The notes: generated by a model not told the origin, from the sequence alone. Shown: positions 1 to 11,274, counted from the stretch's first letter. The stretch: DNA of 64,000 nucleotides from Gentiana macrophylla (GCA_026214975.1 CM047808.1:62894583-62958582), one strand, 5' to 3'. Made by a program: numbers and translations.

Positions 1-495
1 GTATACATGCCTATTTTAATTACAAAAATTAAAATTCTACATGTATGCATGGAGTGGATTTATGATATGATGCATGTCATGGTGATTCCGATTTTATATC
101 TATTTTATGATCGAACACATAAAAAATAAATTGCGGAAATTTAAACACCGAGATGGATTGTTGGTACCCCCGTATCTAATCTATCCTAGGAAAAAATAAA
201 TTACAATCTTGTTGTCTTCGAGTCTTGATCTTCGAATCTTGAACTCGAACGCCGGATCACGAACCACGAACACCCGAGAGGAGAAAAGGTCTTTTTAATT
301 AAATAAATCCAATTTATTATAATTAATCATATATTTATTTTATTTATATGCGGCTGCTATTTAATTATTTTCCAAAAAAAAAAAAATTTTTTTTTTAATG
401 AATTCATGCGGCAGTAAATGATCATAAAAAAATTAGGTCACAAAAAAAAACATGCAGCCGCAAAATTAAAACCCTAGCCGCATCTTTTTTATTAA

Positions 496-539
496 ACAGG
501 ACTTATAGCGACGCTTTTCAGCGTCGCAGAAAGTCCTGT
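496..539. repeat. Strong interrupted inverted repeat (hairpin)
   Basis: The outer arms ACAGGACTT (496-504) and AAGTCCTGT (531-539) pair perfectly. The inner arms GCGACGC (508-514) and GCGTCGC (521-527) also pair perfectly. Three unpaired bases lie between the arms on each side, with a 6-nt loop. The GC-rich inner stem stands out in very AT-rich surroundings. Confidence 0.85.
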
Positions 540-928
540 AGCAGTTTTTTTAATAAAATTCATCCGTTTCTCCTCGTTCATACCTTGCGTTTCGTCTTGA
601 TCTTCAATTTTTCAGCAAGATCTTCATCTTTTCCAGCCCGGATAATCAAAATTACAATAAAAGATGCTACTTTTACATAAATTTCGAAAAAAAGACATAA
701 AAAAAATACAATTCCTATGCTCAATTGTTACTGAACAAAAAGAGCTACAATAGATCTAACGAGTAAACAGTACCAACCCCAATCTATCTCTTCAACCAAG
801 ACATTCATAACATAAAAAAAAAACATTGCATGCGTCGGCCCCTTTTTTTTAAAATTGGGACAAAAAATCTACATGTTTTACCACTCCTAGATCTAATATT
901 TTATTCGTATAAATATAGATCACCATGG

Positions 929-940
929 TCTCTGCTACCA
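929..940 (-). other. Primer-binding site (initiator tRNA-Met type)
   Basis: The minus strand reads TGGTAGCAGAGA, one base inside the LTR end. It resembles the canonical plant tRNA-iMet site TGGTATCAGAGC with two mismatches. Its place right after the LTR supports the call. Confidence 0.6.
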
Positions 941-941
941 C

Positions 942-2817
942 TGTTAGTAATACCATCCACAACGGAAGCGATTTTATGGATCTAGATCTATATAATACAC
1001 GTAATAAAACAACTAGTTCTATTCTACAAGGGGGATGTAGATCATACCTCTTGAATCTCAAAATTCAAGTTAAAGAACCGCAAAAGGATGAATGTGAAGG
1101 TGTGAAGAGCACCACAGTCTTCCGATCGTGTGATCCAAGCAATTCCCGGTGGAAGGAATTCTCGACTCGAACCCTTCCGATATGCTACCGGAAAAATCTC
1201 CAAGATTTCTCCCACTCTCTCCTTGGCCGAAATATTTTCTTCTCTCTACTATAGGGAGAAGTCGAAATATGTAATGTGTGTTAAGGCTTGGGAGAACTCT
1301 CTTTATATAGGAGAGTAAAACTTAGCCTCCAAGGATTAAATAATTTAGAGATAATTATTACATTAATCCTTTTTTCAAATAAAAGATAAATAAAATAATT
1401 ATCCCAAACAAATTAGGATAAATCATATTATTATCTAATATTTCATGAATTATCATTTAACAAATAAAAGATAAATCACACATTAAATAATTATCCAAGA
1501 AAACTAATTTCCTAATAATTATTAATCACAAAAGTGGCGCCACCTTTTAATCAAAAAAGGTTCACACGCACAAAACCATATTTGACCAATTAGGTCAAAA
1601 AAAAGTCAACACACTAATTTGGGCCGAGTCCACGAAAAATGTCTTTTCCGTGTATTTAATTATTTAGCTCAACTAATTTAATAGTCCACTAAACAATTAA
1701 TTCACATATCGTTTTAATAAAGTCCAACAAGAACTAAATTAATATTATTAGGATTCGACGTCCGAGAATAGTTATGCTATATTATGAATGAGCACGTCGG
1801 GGACCATGGACTAATAATCAATGACTCCGATAAATCACATAAATAATTATAGAATAATTATATTCGATAAATCAATTACAGGAATATGCCACCATAATCC
1901 CGTGATCGCACTCCTCCGATTATAAGATTATATTTATCTCCTCACGAGAATAATAATAAGCGTCCCATTGATATAATCATTACATATGGATTAATCCTCC
2001 ATAGATCGCTCATTCTAAATCGGGAAGTTACCGTTAACCCTTTTAAGAACCTCTTATCCTTATTTACCATTAACCCCTAGTGATCAATTAATTCATACAA
2101 CTCACCGGTAGCTAATCGATGTAATATGAACTCGCATTTATCGATCGCTTTCTAGGATTAACAAATAAGGGGAATCGTCTATCTACTTCCATAAATGGAA
2201 GGAATGTATTCCGTATCTGTGATAACACGTACTACTCACTCAATCCATTACAATGCCAAGATGGGGTAATTCGGACCACGGACTCGGTGTAATCCTTAAC
2301 CGTCAAGTCAAACTTCATAATGATTCGTGCGATTGGACTCGTGATCACCTCGAGATTAAGATATATCCATAAATATGATCATCCATTGACTCGATAAGAC
2401 TTCTCGATTACGGAATTATATCGTGAACTCTAATCAAATCGGTCCAAATTTCTATATGATATATCTATCATATATAAATGCCCCATTAGGTTCTCTTAAC
2501 CGAAAGTCCGATAAGACAATCACACCTATTGTGTTCTCGGGCGCATTAATAGCACGTTAAGGAGAGACCCGATACTCTCGATTAACTTCACTACGGGCTA
2601 ATTGTATTTTAAGTACATCTTCACTAACACAATCCTCCTGTGTATATACCATACACTGAGTTAAGTGATTACATAAACGATATACTTTAGGGTTTTCTGT
2701 AGTGTAAATACTATTGTCACATCGGTGAATATGAGAATAATAAATATGAATAATAACATCATTTCATTTATTAAATAAAACAATTACAAAATTGTCTTTC
2801 GGGCATCACACCTAACA
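942..2817 (-). mobile_element. LTR of a minus-strand retrotransposon (1876 bp)
   Basis: The minus strand starts TGTTAGGTGTGATG at 2817 and ends ACTAACA at 942, giving matched TGTTAG/CTAACA ends. A minus-strand TATA box (TATATAAAG, 1302-1309) places transcription start near 1275, so U3 is about 2817-1275 and R-U5 about 1275-942. A primer-binding-like site follows directly. It therefore reads as the 5' LTR of an element whose body lies left of the window. Its right end interrupts element A at 2818; the second target-site copy lies outside the window and cannot be checked. Confidence 0.75.
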
Positions 2818-3117
2818 ATGACTTATATAAGACCTCAGCAGAGACCTCAGCAGACTCCATATTACAGGGTTGTTCCTAACAGACAGCAAACCTATGGTTA
2901 TACTGGTGCTTCTATCAAGAGAAATCACTCCAAACAGCACTATATACCAAAAATCAAGAAATTACATGTGAATCCTACACACCAAATGTTAGATCTTATG
3001 GATGTGTGGAATACATGTATGAACATAAGTATGACACCTTTAGAAGAAGACCTTATGGGAATTTGCCATGGGTCATGCTTACCGCTGACCATCATGGACC
3101 CAAACAAATTTGGGTAC
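2818..3117 (+). pseudogene. Element A: gag C-terminal / start of pol fragment (Sirevirus-like Copia)
   Basis: Gln/Pro/Tyr/Arg-rich codons lead into a GPKQIWV motif near 3097-3117, the gag-protease linker seen in Sirevirus-type Copia polyproteins. The frame must shift once to reach it. The coding sequence stops at 3117 where the Athila element begins and resumes at 19782: joining the two sides restores GPKQIWVPKM. The 5' LTR, primer site and most of gag are missing because the minus-strand LTR ends at 2817. Opposite-strand copies of the same IWVPK motif occur in element F near 53200-53300. Confidence 0.7.
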
Positions 3118-3440
3118 TGACGTCACCAAAACCAACCCTTTAGAAACGGCGTCAAGAAAGGGACAGACCTTTTCTAGGTTAGACGGATCCTAACCGGCAG
3201 TGTACCGGGTCAAATTGTAGTGATAAAGTGGTGAGTCAGGTGTCGAATCCTCAGGGAAAAAGTGGTAATTCTTTTAAGTGTGGTTAAACACCAAAGAGCT
3301 GCTATTAACTCGATCTAAACCGCAATTTTATAACACAGATTACTACTACTCTAACCAACATAAAATAAATGCGTAATTTAAAAGTTATTCTAATATAATA
3401 TATATAGATATATAAATATATATAGATGTACATAAATAGT

Positions 3441-3444
<4 letters not shown>

Positions 3445-3504
<60 letters not shown>
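3445..3504. repeat. (TA)n microsatellite in LTR copy 1
   Basis: This is an almost pure run of about 30 TA units. The same place in the other two LTR copies (near 17897 and 22704) holds only about nine units, so the array expanded (or the others shrank) after the LTRs separated. Confidence 0.95.
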
Positions 3505-3511
<7 letters not shown>

Positions 3512-4539
3512 GATACCAATATATAGTTTAAAGACTAGACTAGCCAAAGTATATATAATCAATTTATTCAATCTTTTCAATTAATAGAATGTGTTCGATC
3601 TTCCTTTTTATTAGGTCCAATTGAGTAAATGAAACGGTGTACTCCTAATGTCAACAATTCCTCCTCACACGAGCGTATGAAATTGTCATATGTCAAAAGT
3701 CATCACTCCAAGGTCCACAACTGCCCCATGCTAAACTTAGTTAGTCAAAACAGGTACCGAGTACAAATCTACCCCGGATAAAAGAGGTGATTCCATTTGT
3801 CAGATGGCCGATGTTATTCAAGAGGCTCCGGTTGTCAAGCGGATCGATTTAATACAAACGGTGTAGTTTCAATTAAACGTGATTTTAACATTATTAAGAT
3901 CTCGAGTACAAAATTAATAAGATTTGTTTTACTAGGACAAATCTGCCCCCGGGTAGGAAATAGGATTCCGTTAATCAGACGGCCATTTTTACCCTCCGGT
4001 TTTTCTATTTTTACTCATATCCTGACTTCTCTGGTCAGTTCATCGTCAGGTTATATGTGGTATTCATCATGATTGATTACTTCATTCCGAATATATTATC
4101 GATACGTTGCAAAATAGAAAAAGATTCATTTTAACTCAATTTTAGTCACTTTTATTTTAACATCATTCTTTTAACGAAAAGATCGAAATAATACGATTAC
4201 ATAACTTTGGCTAGTTATTAAATCTTAGCCTAATAACATTATAAAAACTAAAAAGAAGAAAATAACAAACATAAACATAATTATTATAGAAATTACCCGA
4301 TTACAACTGCTGACTCAGAAATCGTCGTTTTTCCCAGATATTCAACGATTTCAAAGAACAACACGAACCTTCGAGAATTTCCCGAACATTACTACGATAC
4401 TACTACTACTAATTTATTTTGGCATAAGGCCTATTTACAAACTAAAGAAAAAGAAAAGAAAAGAGAAAGAGGAGGAGAGAATATATATAGAATATTGTAT
4501 ATATATATTGGTACACCTCAAATGAGTCTCTCTTGCTCC

Positions 4540-4598
4540 CTTTTATAGATTTTCTTCCTTCCCGGACCGGTCCTCAAAAACTTGCCGGATCGGTCCGT
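4540..4598 (-). promoter_or_regulatory. Athila LTR core promoter: TATA box plus GC-rich palindromic module
   Basis: The minus strand carries CTATAAAAGG (4540-4549). About 11 bp upstream is a GC-rich module (4561-4598) made of two near-palindromes, CCGGACCGGTCC and GCCGGATCGGTCC, in AT-rich context. The same pair occurs in the other LTR copies (18952-18991, 23770-23808) and twice inside the element (8198-8234, 10478-10515). A promoter role is inferred from the spacing to the TATA box. Confidence 0.7.
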
Positions 4599-5385
4599 GT
4601 AATCATGACTCTAACTGCCTCATCATTACTCCCATGTGAGCGGTTAGGGTAATTATGATTTTTATAATTATATATAAATATATATATAATCATAATCTTC
4701 TTATAAAATTCATAACTTATTATTCCGAACTCCAAATGACATCATTCAAGATTCATTGAAAAGCTCTCCGAATGATCTACAACTTCCATGAAGACCACTT
4801 CTTCAGAAAATGTATTCTTGATAATCCACTTGGTTTACGTGTCTTTTTTCGGTATTTTTACCAATTGAAGTCAAATGACCACTTGATCACCATTTGAGTT
4901 GTAGACCTCCAATCTTCATGATTCAAAGTGCATTAGAAAGCTTATATGAAGATCTTCAACTTTCATGAAGAACATTTTCCCGAGAAAATGTCTTTTAACG
5001 AGCCATTCCCAATACGTGTGCGTCTGGGATTAAGAAACAATTATTCCCTTGACCATTTATATCAGTGACGCTTTATAACTTCCTTCCAATGACTTGAATT
5101 GACTTCAACAAGTATCTCTACTCGGGATTTTAGTTCATCTTAGGATTCTGCAATGAAATAAACACAAAATACCCGTGTAAAATAGACACAATATTCCGGT
5201 TACTAAAAAACGGTACAAAACTACAACTTTTACTATAAATACTAACTTTTACTACTAACTATACTAAACTTATAAAGATTAATACTTTATACTAATTATA
5301 TCATAATTTCATATATTTTATATAGAATTTGTCGATAAAACATAATAAAATCACGTATATTTAATCATATAAAAATAATACATCA

Positions 5386-5400
5386 AATTACTCTCCACTT
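5386..5400 (-). other. Athila polypurine tract
   Basis: The minus strand reads AAGTGGAGAGTAATT directly before the 3' LTR start (TGATGTATT). It has the position and purine bias expected for plus-strand priming. Confidence 0.7.
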
Positions 5401-7316
5401 AGCTTTTGATCGTCCTCGAGCAAAAATAAGCGGTAATATATAAATAACATATAATATAATTGATCAAATTAAAATTTCAAAAGTAATATATATCGTCAAT
5501 ATTATAAACATATAAGTTATAAATTTTATAGAAATTTAATAAGAGATAAAGTTTATATAACTTAAATAAATTAAGTATCAAATATGAATTAGTTGGAAAC
5601 ATGCATGTAATAATTCAGAAATATAAATAAAATATTAGAAATACTTTCTATCTCGATTATTACGAATTTCTGGAATCATTAACTAAGTCAGATAGAAGAC
5701 ACATTGGCTTAATATATTAGGATAAGACATTGGTTAATCGAAAAGATAGAAAAGGAAATCAAAAAGAGAAAGATGCAAGTCGTGATGCACTTCACGTCTT
5801 CACATTCTTGATCAAAAGCAGTTCGATTAGTAACATCCTTTTATTCCAACTATTTTTCAGATTTTCTCTCTTTTTTTTTTTTTTTTTTAACATTAAGAAC
5901 TAAAGCGTGAGTGTGTGTGGAAAATAATCAAATTTTACAAGCATTGCTTCATCAAGATTGATCGGAGTACTACTCTTTCGATCTAAAATTACGAGTCCGG
6001 TTTCCTTAAACCCGTAATTATTCTTGAGATCTTATGATTCGAATTTTTATCGGGAGCTTTATACCTCATAGTGATATAGGGCGTTTAGAGATAACACCCT
6101 ACTTTGCACTCAAATCATTGGTAGCTACTACCGATATATTTTATTTTATATTGTCAATCAAAGATAGGGAAGATACGATATTTGATTAATTACATGTAAA
6201 AAAATGGTGCTTTGTTCCTAATATAAATTTTTCATAGGACACTAACATATCTGAACTCATTCCAATCTCAGCATATACCATTTTTCTCAACTCTTAACTC
6301 TTTTGTCATCATCTCCTCTCATAAGTACGTACAAACTCGAAGGATGTCAAAGAAATGTAGACCAAAACAAGCTAAGGGTCGGAAATTTCTTAGTTAATCA
6401 AAATGGCTAAATTCCGAGTGAGGTCTTGATCACTCTTTAAAAACTGAGGTGGGGTCAAAAATTGAAATTTTATTCAGGTAGGCTATTTGGCTATAGTTAT
6501 ATTTTTGTGGTGTCCAAAATCATCATTCCTAATTTTGATTCCAAATTCATAATTTATCTTGAAAAGAAAATTATCTAAAAATTTATTTATAAATATAAAA
6601 ATTACTTGAATAATTCCATAAAAGAAATATTTGACAAAAATTATTTAGTTATACATACTCAAAATCTTAAAAATCTTATAAAAGATATAAAACATATTCA
6701 TAATATATCTAATATATTTTACTAAATCAAAAATTAATCTTCTCAAATTATATCATTTTTATTCATATATTAACTAACTTAAATCATTCAAGAAAAATTA
6801 AAACTAAGAAATAAGTAATTAAAGTATTAATTTATATGAAAAAGGTTATATTTTTATAAATTTTTTTTAAATTTTTTTTCAAAAATTTTAATGAAATTTT
6901 CAAACCTAACTCTACTCCCCACTTACGAAGTGGCATCGTCCCGATGTTCAATGAGTATGAAAAAGTAGGTTCGAAAATTAAATTAAAATTATAGATGATC
7001 GTTATAAATATCGATAACACGCGTATATTAAAAACAAACAACATATATATTAAACAAAAAGAAACTATTACACACTAAAAAATTCAAAATAAAACAAACT
7101 TACTAACTAACTTACTAACCTTAATCAACTATAACTTATTAAAGCAAACCAACCTTAAACAAACTTAAACAACTACCCACAACAACTATCTTAAATAGTT
7201 GGCGAACACCCGGATTTTCTACACGGTAGCAATCCTCTACGATAATCACGAGACGGATATATCTCGTCGAGAGATAAGTTCGAGGACTTCATTCAAATGA
7301 ACACATAATCTTGAAA
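5401..7316. other. Non-coding 3' region of the Athila element
   Basis: AT-rich sequence with no reading frame I can support on either strand. It includes a poly-T run near 5871-5888 and many short AT tracts. It lies between the second extra ORF and the PPT, and I read it as 3' untranslated sequence. Confidence 0.6.
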
Positions 7317-8032
7317 TCAACCAGGCAAAAGGCATCGGCCTTCCATTATTATATCGCTCTCTTCGCAAAGTTTCTTTGCCGTCTTAAAAATCAAAATCCC
7401 CGGATCCACATGAGCTCCGCTTATCAACGCAAATAATAAAAGTATCTCACTATCACTAACCCACGCAAAGTCACTAGTCGGATAGACTCGTGAGTTAATG
7501 AAGCGTTCCATGCTCTCGGATGAAGCGGTAGGCGGAAGTGGTAGAGTCGTAATTTTGATCAAACTCGAAACAAATACGGAAAAGCTTCCGTGACATAGTT
7601 GACAACGTTAAAGGAGTTCCCTAACGTCCATTGATATTCAAAATGAAGATTATGGATTTGATTGAAAATCGGTATTTAAGTAGATATGATTGATAATATG
7701 AGGTGACAAGTGAATAAGTGTACCACGAGCGGATATAAGTCGTGACGGATCTACCGTAATGTGATGAAAGAAATTTGAATAAAATTCCCTAACAATAGAA
7801 ACATTAATTCTTCCTCGAGGATACTTAACAAATTTTCTCCATCCTTGATTACGAATTAAATCCTTCCGAATCGATCAATTTTTTCAAAATTGATACCCTT
7901 TCTACCAATATTGGGAATTTGCAAACCTTGCACTCACCAATAAATTAACATTTGAAGCGCTAGACTCCGGGACAAAAACATCTACCTCCTCGGATCGTAT
8001 GAATTGACCGATGGTGATGATCGGTTTGACAT
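7317..8032 (-). pseudogene. Athila extra ORF 2, plant-transposon-type (VREFYSN) domain, broken
   Basis: From a minus-strand ATG at 8032 the code is broken by several frame changes but keeps clear family signatures. These are WRKFVKYPRGR and SIVREFYSNF near 7780-7850, LISARGTLIHLSPHIIN near 7690-7755, and SEILLLFALISGAHVDPG near 7400-7460. This pattern (VREFY, a 'VRG'-like turn, then LL-AI-G--IDVG) is that of the putative plant transposon protein domain I associate with Pfam PF20167. Its function is unknown. It is the last ORF before the 3' untranslated region. A GC-rich promoter-like module lies about 170-200 bp upstream. Many breaks may be sequencing errors. Confidence 0.65.
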
Positions 8033-8197
8033 TTTAGTTGATCTGAGATGAAAATAATTAAGCAGATAGAAAGGTGAAAGTAAATGAGTGAATTTGCAAT
8101 TTTTTCACTCTCGACTTACTTTCTTTAAATGGACAAAATTGAGAGTATACGTGGCTGCATATTAGAACTCTCAACATGACTCAGCAATTTTTTAACT

Positions 8198-8234
8198 CCC
8201 GGATCGGTCCTGAAACTCACCGGACCGGTCCGGC
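8198..8234 (-). promoter_or_regulatory. GC-rich palindromic module upstream of extra ORF 2
   Basis: Contains CCCGGATCGGTCC followed by CACCGGACCGGTCCGG, the same paired palindrome as in the LTR upstream of its TATA box. A weak AT-rich TATA-like stretch (8186-8195) lies just downstream on the minus strand. An internal promoter is inferred. Confidence 0.45.
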
Positions 8235-8754
8235 TTTAAGATATTTTTACCGTGTACAGGTTGTAAAATCAAGTTCGCTTTGTTTATCTAAATAGACTTC
8301 AAGCTATTTTAGAAGCTATAAAGGTACTTTAAATATTATTTCAACGATACGGATAAAATGACACATGAATTATATATTTGAAAAACGACATACGAAAATA
8401 TTTTTTTCTTTTTTCTTAGATTTTTGATAAAATATTTAAATACTATTAAAAGTGATTAAATTTACTACTACGACATAAAATGATTATGAAAAACGAAAAA
8501 CTATTAAATTAGCAAACTTAGTATTTAAAATACAGAAAATAAAATAAACAGATAGAAAATGTTTAAAACTAACAAAGTTGTACGAAATCAAATAATGTCA
8601 ACATCATCATCCTCACCGATAAACTGGATCATTCAAACTTGGAACCGATGGCGTAATCGGGTTGTGGAAACGTAGTCGTGGTCCGAACTGAACTGTCGAG
8701 ACCCATCGAACTCATATTCGTCGTCATCCTTGCAAAATCCGAAAATCCTCCCGG

Positions 8755-10052
8755 CTAGATGTATAAAGACCACGAGAACTCAGATAAAGACACCACGACC
8801 ACTAGGCGGCTTCCAAAAGGATTTGGCATATGATGAAAGCTCTGAGATGGTGGAATAGGTGCTATCCATTCTGGTAAAGTATATGGGTTAGATTGACAGG
8901 GCGGATAGGCAGTTTTATCGAAAGAAGGATTAAGATGCATCTGCTCATGTCTCAACATCCCTCTACGTAAATCATCACTCCACTGCCTACTCTGCTCAGC
9001 AAACAAAGCCATATTAGCCTGTCCTCGGGCTACATCTGACACTAAGGATTGAAACATATCGTATGTAATGGTGTTTGGAAAAGAAGGCTGCTGCTTTGCT
9101 CGAGAAAAAGATGAAAATCTTTGGCCCAGTGGAATCGGTGGAGGTGCACTACGTTTAACTATCGAGTCTATCGAACCCTCCGGAGACCTCTCTCGGACTA
9201 GGGCCTATCGAGGGACTCATCTCGCCATAGTTAACTTATCGTTAGATAGGAAAGGAACTCCTGATCTACGACATAAATCTGAAATAAAGCCAGGAAAGTA
9301 CATGTGACTTCCTGCCTTGGCAGTAACAATAAACTCGAAAACCCTTCTATACATGATTTTCCCCACATCCACCTTAATATCATGAATCATCGCCCAAGTA
9401 ATGCATAAATCTTCTTTACCAAAGGCGGTGTGTTTGGTAGTGGGATAGAGAGTATGGCTCAGAAACCTTTTGATTGCCCTCAGATCTCTAAAACACTTCC
9501 CATAATTAAATCATTTGTCCACCCATTCTGTTTGTAGCATCAAATTCCCTCTGAGCTCTGTAGAGGCAATCTGCTCATACATAGCGGGATCATCTAATCT
9601 ATAAACAACTCTGTAATCCTCTTCATCTGAAAAACTTCTACCCTAAAACAAAGATTTATAAGTTCCGGACTAAAAGAAACATGTCTAGACCTAGGGGAAT
9701 AGACTACATCATACTACCCTCAGGTGGGTGTCAAAGTAGACGAGGCGCATAAAACTCGCCACTAAGGTAGTATTGATCTCTCCTGTCCTCCGAAATGCAA
9801 AATCCAACCATTGGCGTCTCGCAAAATACGCCTAACTTCCTCTCCTAAGTCATCAAAATCTAAGCCTCTTTCCAAAACAACTCCACATTTACTATAGATA
9901 TTCCTATAAGCATTCTTAGCTTGAGGTGAAGTCAGAATGACAAAACTAACAGATTCTTCTTCCGGTGTTAAATCTTTCGGACCTACATTGGTACTTCTAT
10001 TGGAATATTAGGCTTTTCGTTTCTTAGAGATTTTTCGACTGGATGAGGCCAT
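8755..10052 (-). pseudogene. Athila extra ORF 1 (env-like position), plant-transposon-type domain, broken
   Basis: Starts at a minus-strand ATG (10052) with MASSSRKISKKRKA, a basic Ser/Arg/Lys N-terminus typical of ORFs placed after integrase in Athila elements. An early stop and frame changes follow. Recognisable stretches are GVVLERGLDFDDLGEE (about 9850-9890), then HTLYPTTKHTAFGKEDL, IKVDVGKIMYRRVFEF and YFPGFISDLCRRSGVPF (about 9260-9470). The last part matches the C-terminal half of the same domain seen in extra ORF 2. The C-terminus (8755-9057) is a Gln/Pro-rich tail beginning MFQSLVSDVARGQ. 'Env-like' reflects position only; I see no signal peptide or fusion peptide. Confidence 0.65.
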
Positions 10053-10515
10053 TCTACGAATTTTTGAATAATAATAAAAAAACAAAAACAAGAAAAAAAC
10101 AACATAAATAAAATGTCACAACACACTTAAAAATCAAAATAGTTGAAAATAAATCTAAAAATTATAAAGATTATGAAATTGATAACTAGAGTAAACAAAT
10201 TATACCTTATAATGAACAAAACAGTGAAAAGTGGCCGGAAAAGTCGTATAAGCCACCGGGATGAAATGGAGCTTGTGTTCGATCTTTTTCAAATTTTTCA
10301 CTTGTGTTGAAGAGAGGAGAGTAAAGGAGGAAGAATGTATGTAATGGTTTAGTGTAATTTGTATTTTGAAGAGAAAAAGAAAATTTTTGGGGGTGGAAGT
10401 GGTGCTGCGGCTGCTGTTGAAGAAAAGAGGAGAAATGAAGAAGAAAGAAAGATCCCGTCCTTTTAGGTTAAATCGATCCCGGACCGGTCCGGTGTAAGGG
10501 CCGGATCGGTCCGTG
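10053..10515 (-). promoter_or_regulatory. Gene-like leader of extra ORF 1: GC-rich module, TATA-like box, pyrimidine-rich 5' UTR, possible intron
   Basis: On the minus strand the order is: GC-rich palindrome pair (10478-10515); CCTAAAAGG (10459-10467), at the same 10-11 bp spacing as the LTR TATA box; a long TC-rich stretch to about 10250. A candidate intron follows, with donor AAG|GTATAA at 10205 and acceptor CGTAG at 10054, one base before the ATG. This looks like an internal promoter with a spliced leader. The splice sites are predicted from consensus only. Confidence 0.45.
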
Positions 10516-10941
10516 TGAAATTTTTATGATTTTTTCGAAATTTTTTTTTTATTTTTTTGGATTTTTGATAAAACTTATAAAACTCAATAAAAACTTAATA
10601 AAAATAGAAAATAAAATTTATAAATTTTATAATCTTTTTCTTAAAATTTATAAAATCTTTATAAAACTTATTTAAAAGTTTATAAAAATTCAATAAATTT
10701 ATATTAATTCTTATAAAATATCTAAAAACTTAAAAAAAACTTTTTATAAAACTTTTATAAAACTCCTTAATTTTATAAAGATCCAATTTTATAAAATTTT
10801 CAAAGTTATGCAAAATTTTTATAAAACTAAAAGCAATAAAAGACTTGAACTTACGGGGTTTCTAATTCTTCAATTTCTACAAACTCCAGATTTCTAACAT
10901 ATCGTTCAAGCAAACTAAATCCTAGAAACGTAGCGTTTGAA
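10516..10941. other. AT-rich spacer between IN-side ORF and extra ORF 1
   Basis: Dominated by repeated AAAACTTATAAAA-like words on the plus strand. I see no coding frame or stable hairpin. Confidence 0.6.
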
Positions 10942-11274
10942 TTATGTCTCGGAAGTCCATCGATTTTTTGAGGTTAACCACCTAATCGTTCCCTTCTTAA
11001 TTACATTCAAACACTCATTCTGAGATTGAGTTATATTTTTCCCACATTGCCCACTGTGTTCAATCTTTCCACAGATTCTGCACTTCCGTAAAAACTTAGC
11101 CCTTCTCTTTATCGAGCTTCTCGACGTACCATTACAAACTTCTTTCAATTTTTTCTCTCTTAACAATTGCTTGTTCTTTCCAAAAACCAAGGCTTCTATA
11201 GTAAAGGCGATATCTCTATTAAAACCAAACTTTAAAAGTAAAACAAAAACTCCTAATCTATCTAAAAAAGACAT
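10942..11274 (-). CDS. Small ORF with zinc-knuckle-like Cys/His cluster, downstream of Athila integrase
   Basis: A 110-residue frame with a basic segment followed by CRICGKIEHSGQC, a C-X2-C-X4-H-X3-C arrangement one residue shorter at the end than a retroviral zinc knuckle. A second basic segment follows. I do not recognise the protein. It sits between integrase and the AT-rich spacer. It could be part of an extra ORF of the element or a remnant of a captured gene. Expression is unknown, and the start codon is simply the first ATG of the frame. Confidence 0.35.
   Translation of the reverse strand: MSFLDRLGVFVLLLKFGFNRDIAFTIEALVFGKNKQLLREKKLKEVCNGTSRSSIKRRAKFLRKCRICGKIEHSGQCGKNITQSQNECLNVIKKGTIRWLTSKNRWTSET

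Larger units (their letters stand above)
1..941 (-). mobile_element. Internal leader of a minus-strand LTR retrotransposon (truncated by window edge)
   Basis: This lies just downstream, on the minus strand, of the LTR at 942-2817. It begins with a primer-binding-like site and runs off the left edge. It is AT-rich with poly-A/T tracts, and no convincing gag reading frame is visible. It is read as the 5' untranslated leader because it abuts the LTR end and primer site. The element family is probably Copia, judged from the initiator-Met-type primer site and TGTTAG/CTAACA LTR ends. That is an inference, since no coding domain is seen. Confidence 0.55.
3118..5385 (-). repeat. Athila 3' LTR (copy 1)
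   Basis: Plus strand starts TGACGTCACC and ends AATACATCA. It aligns along its whole length with 17570-19776 and 22378-24589. It is about 55 bp longer than those because of an expanded TA array at 3445-3504. A minus-strand TATA box is at 4540-4549. Confidence 0.93.

Noticed and set aside
496..539. CACTA transposon end
   Set aside because: The GCGACGC hairpin recalls CACTA subterminal repeats, but no CACTACAAGAA-type terminus is present nearby.
3305..3580. Ile/Tyr-rich open frame over the TA array (also 50749-51000)
   Set aside because: Translation of a dinucleotide repeat; no coding signal.
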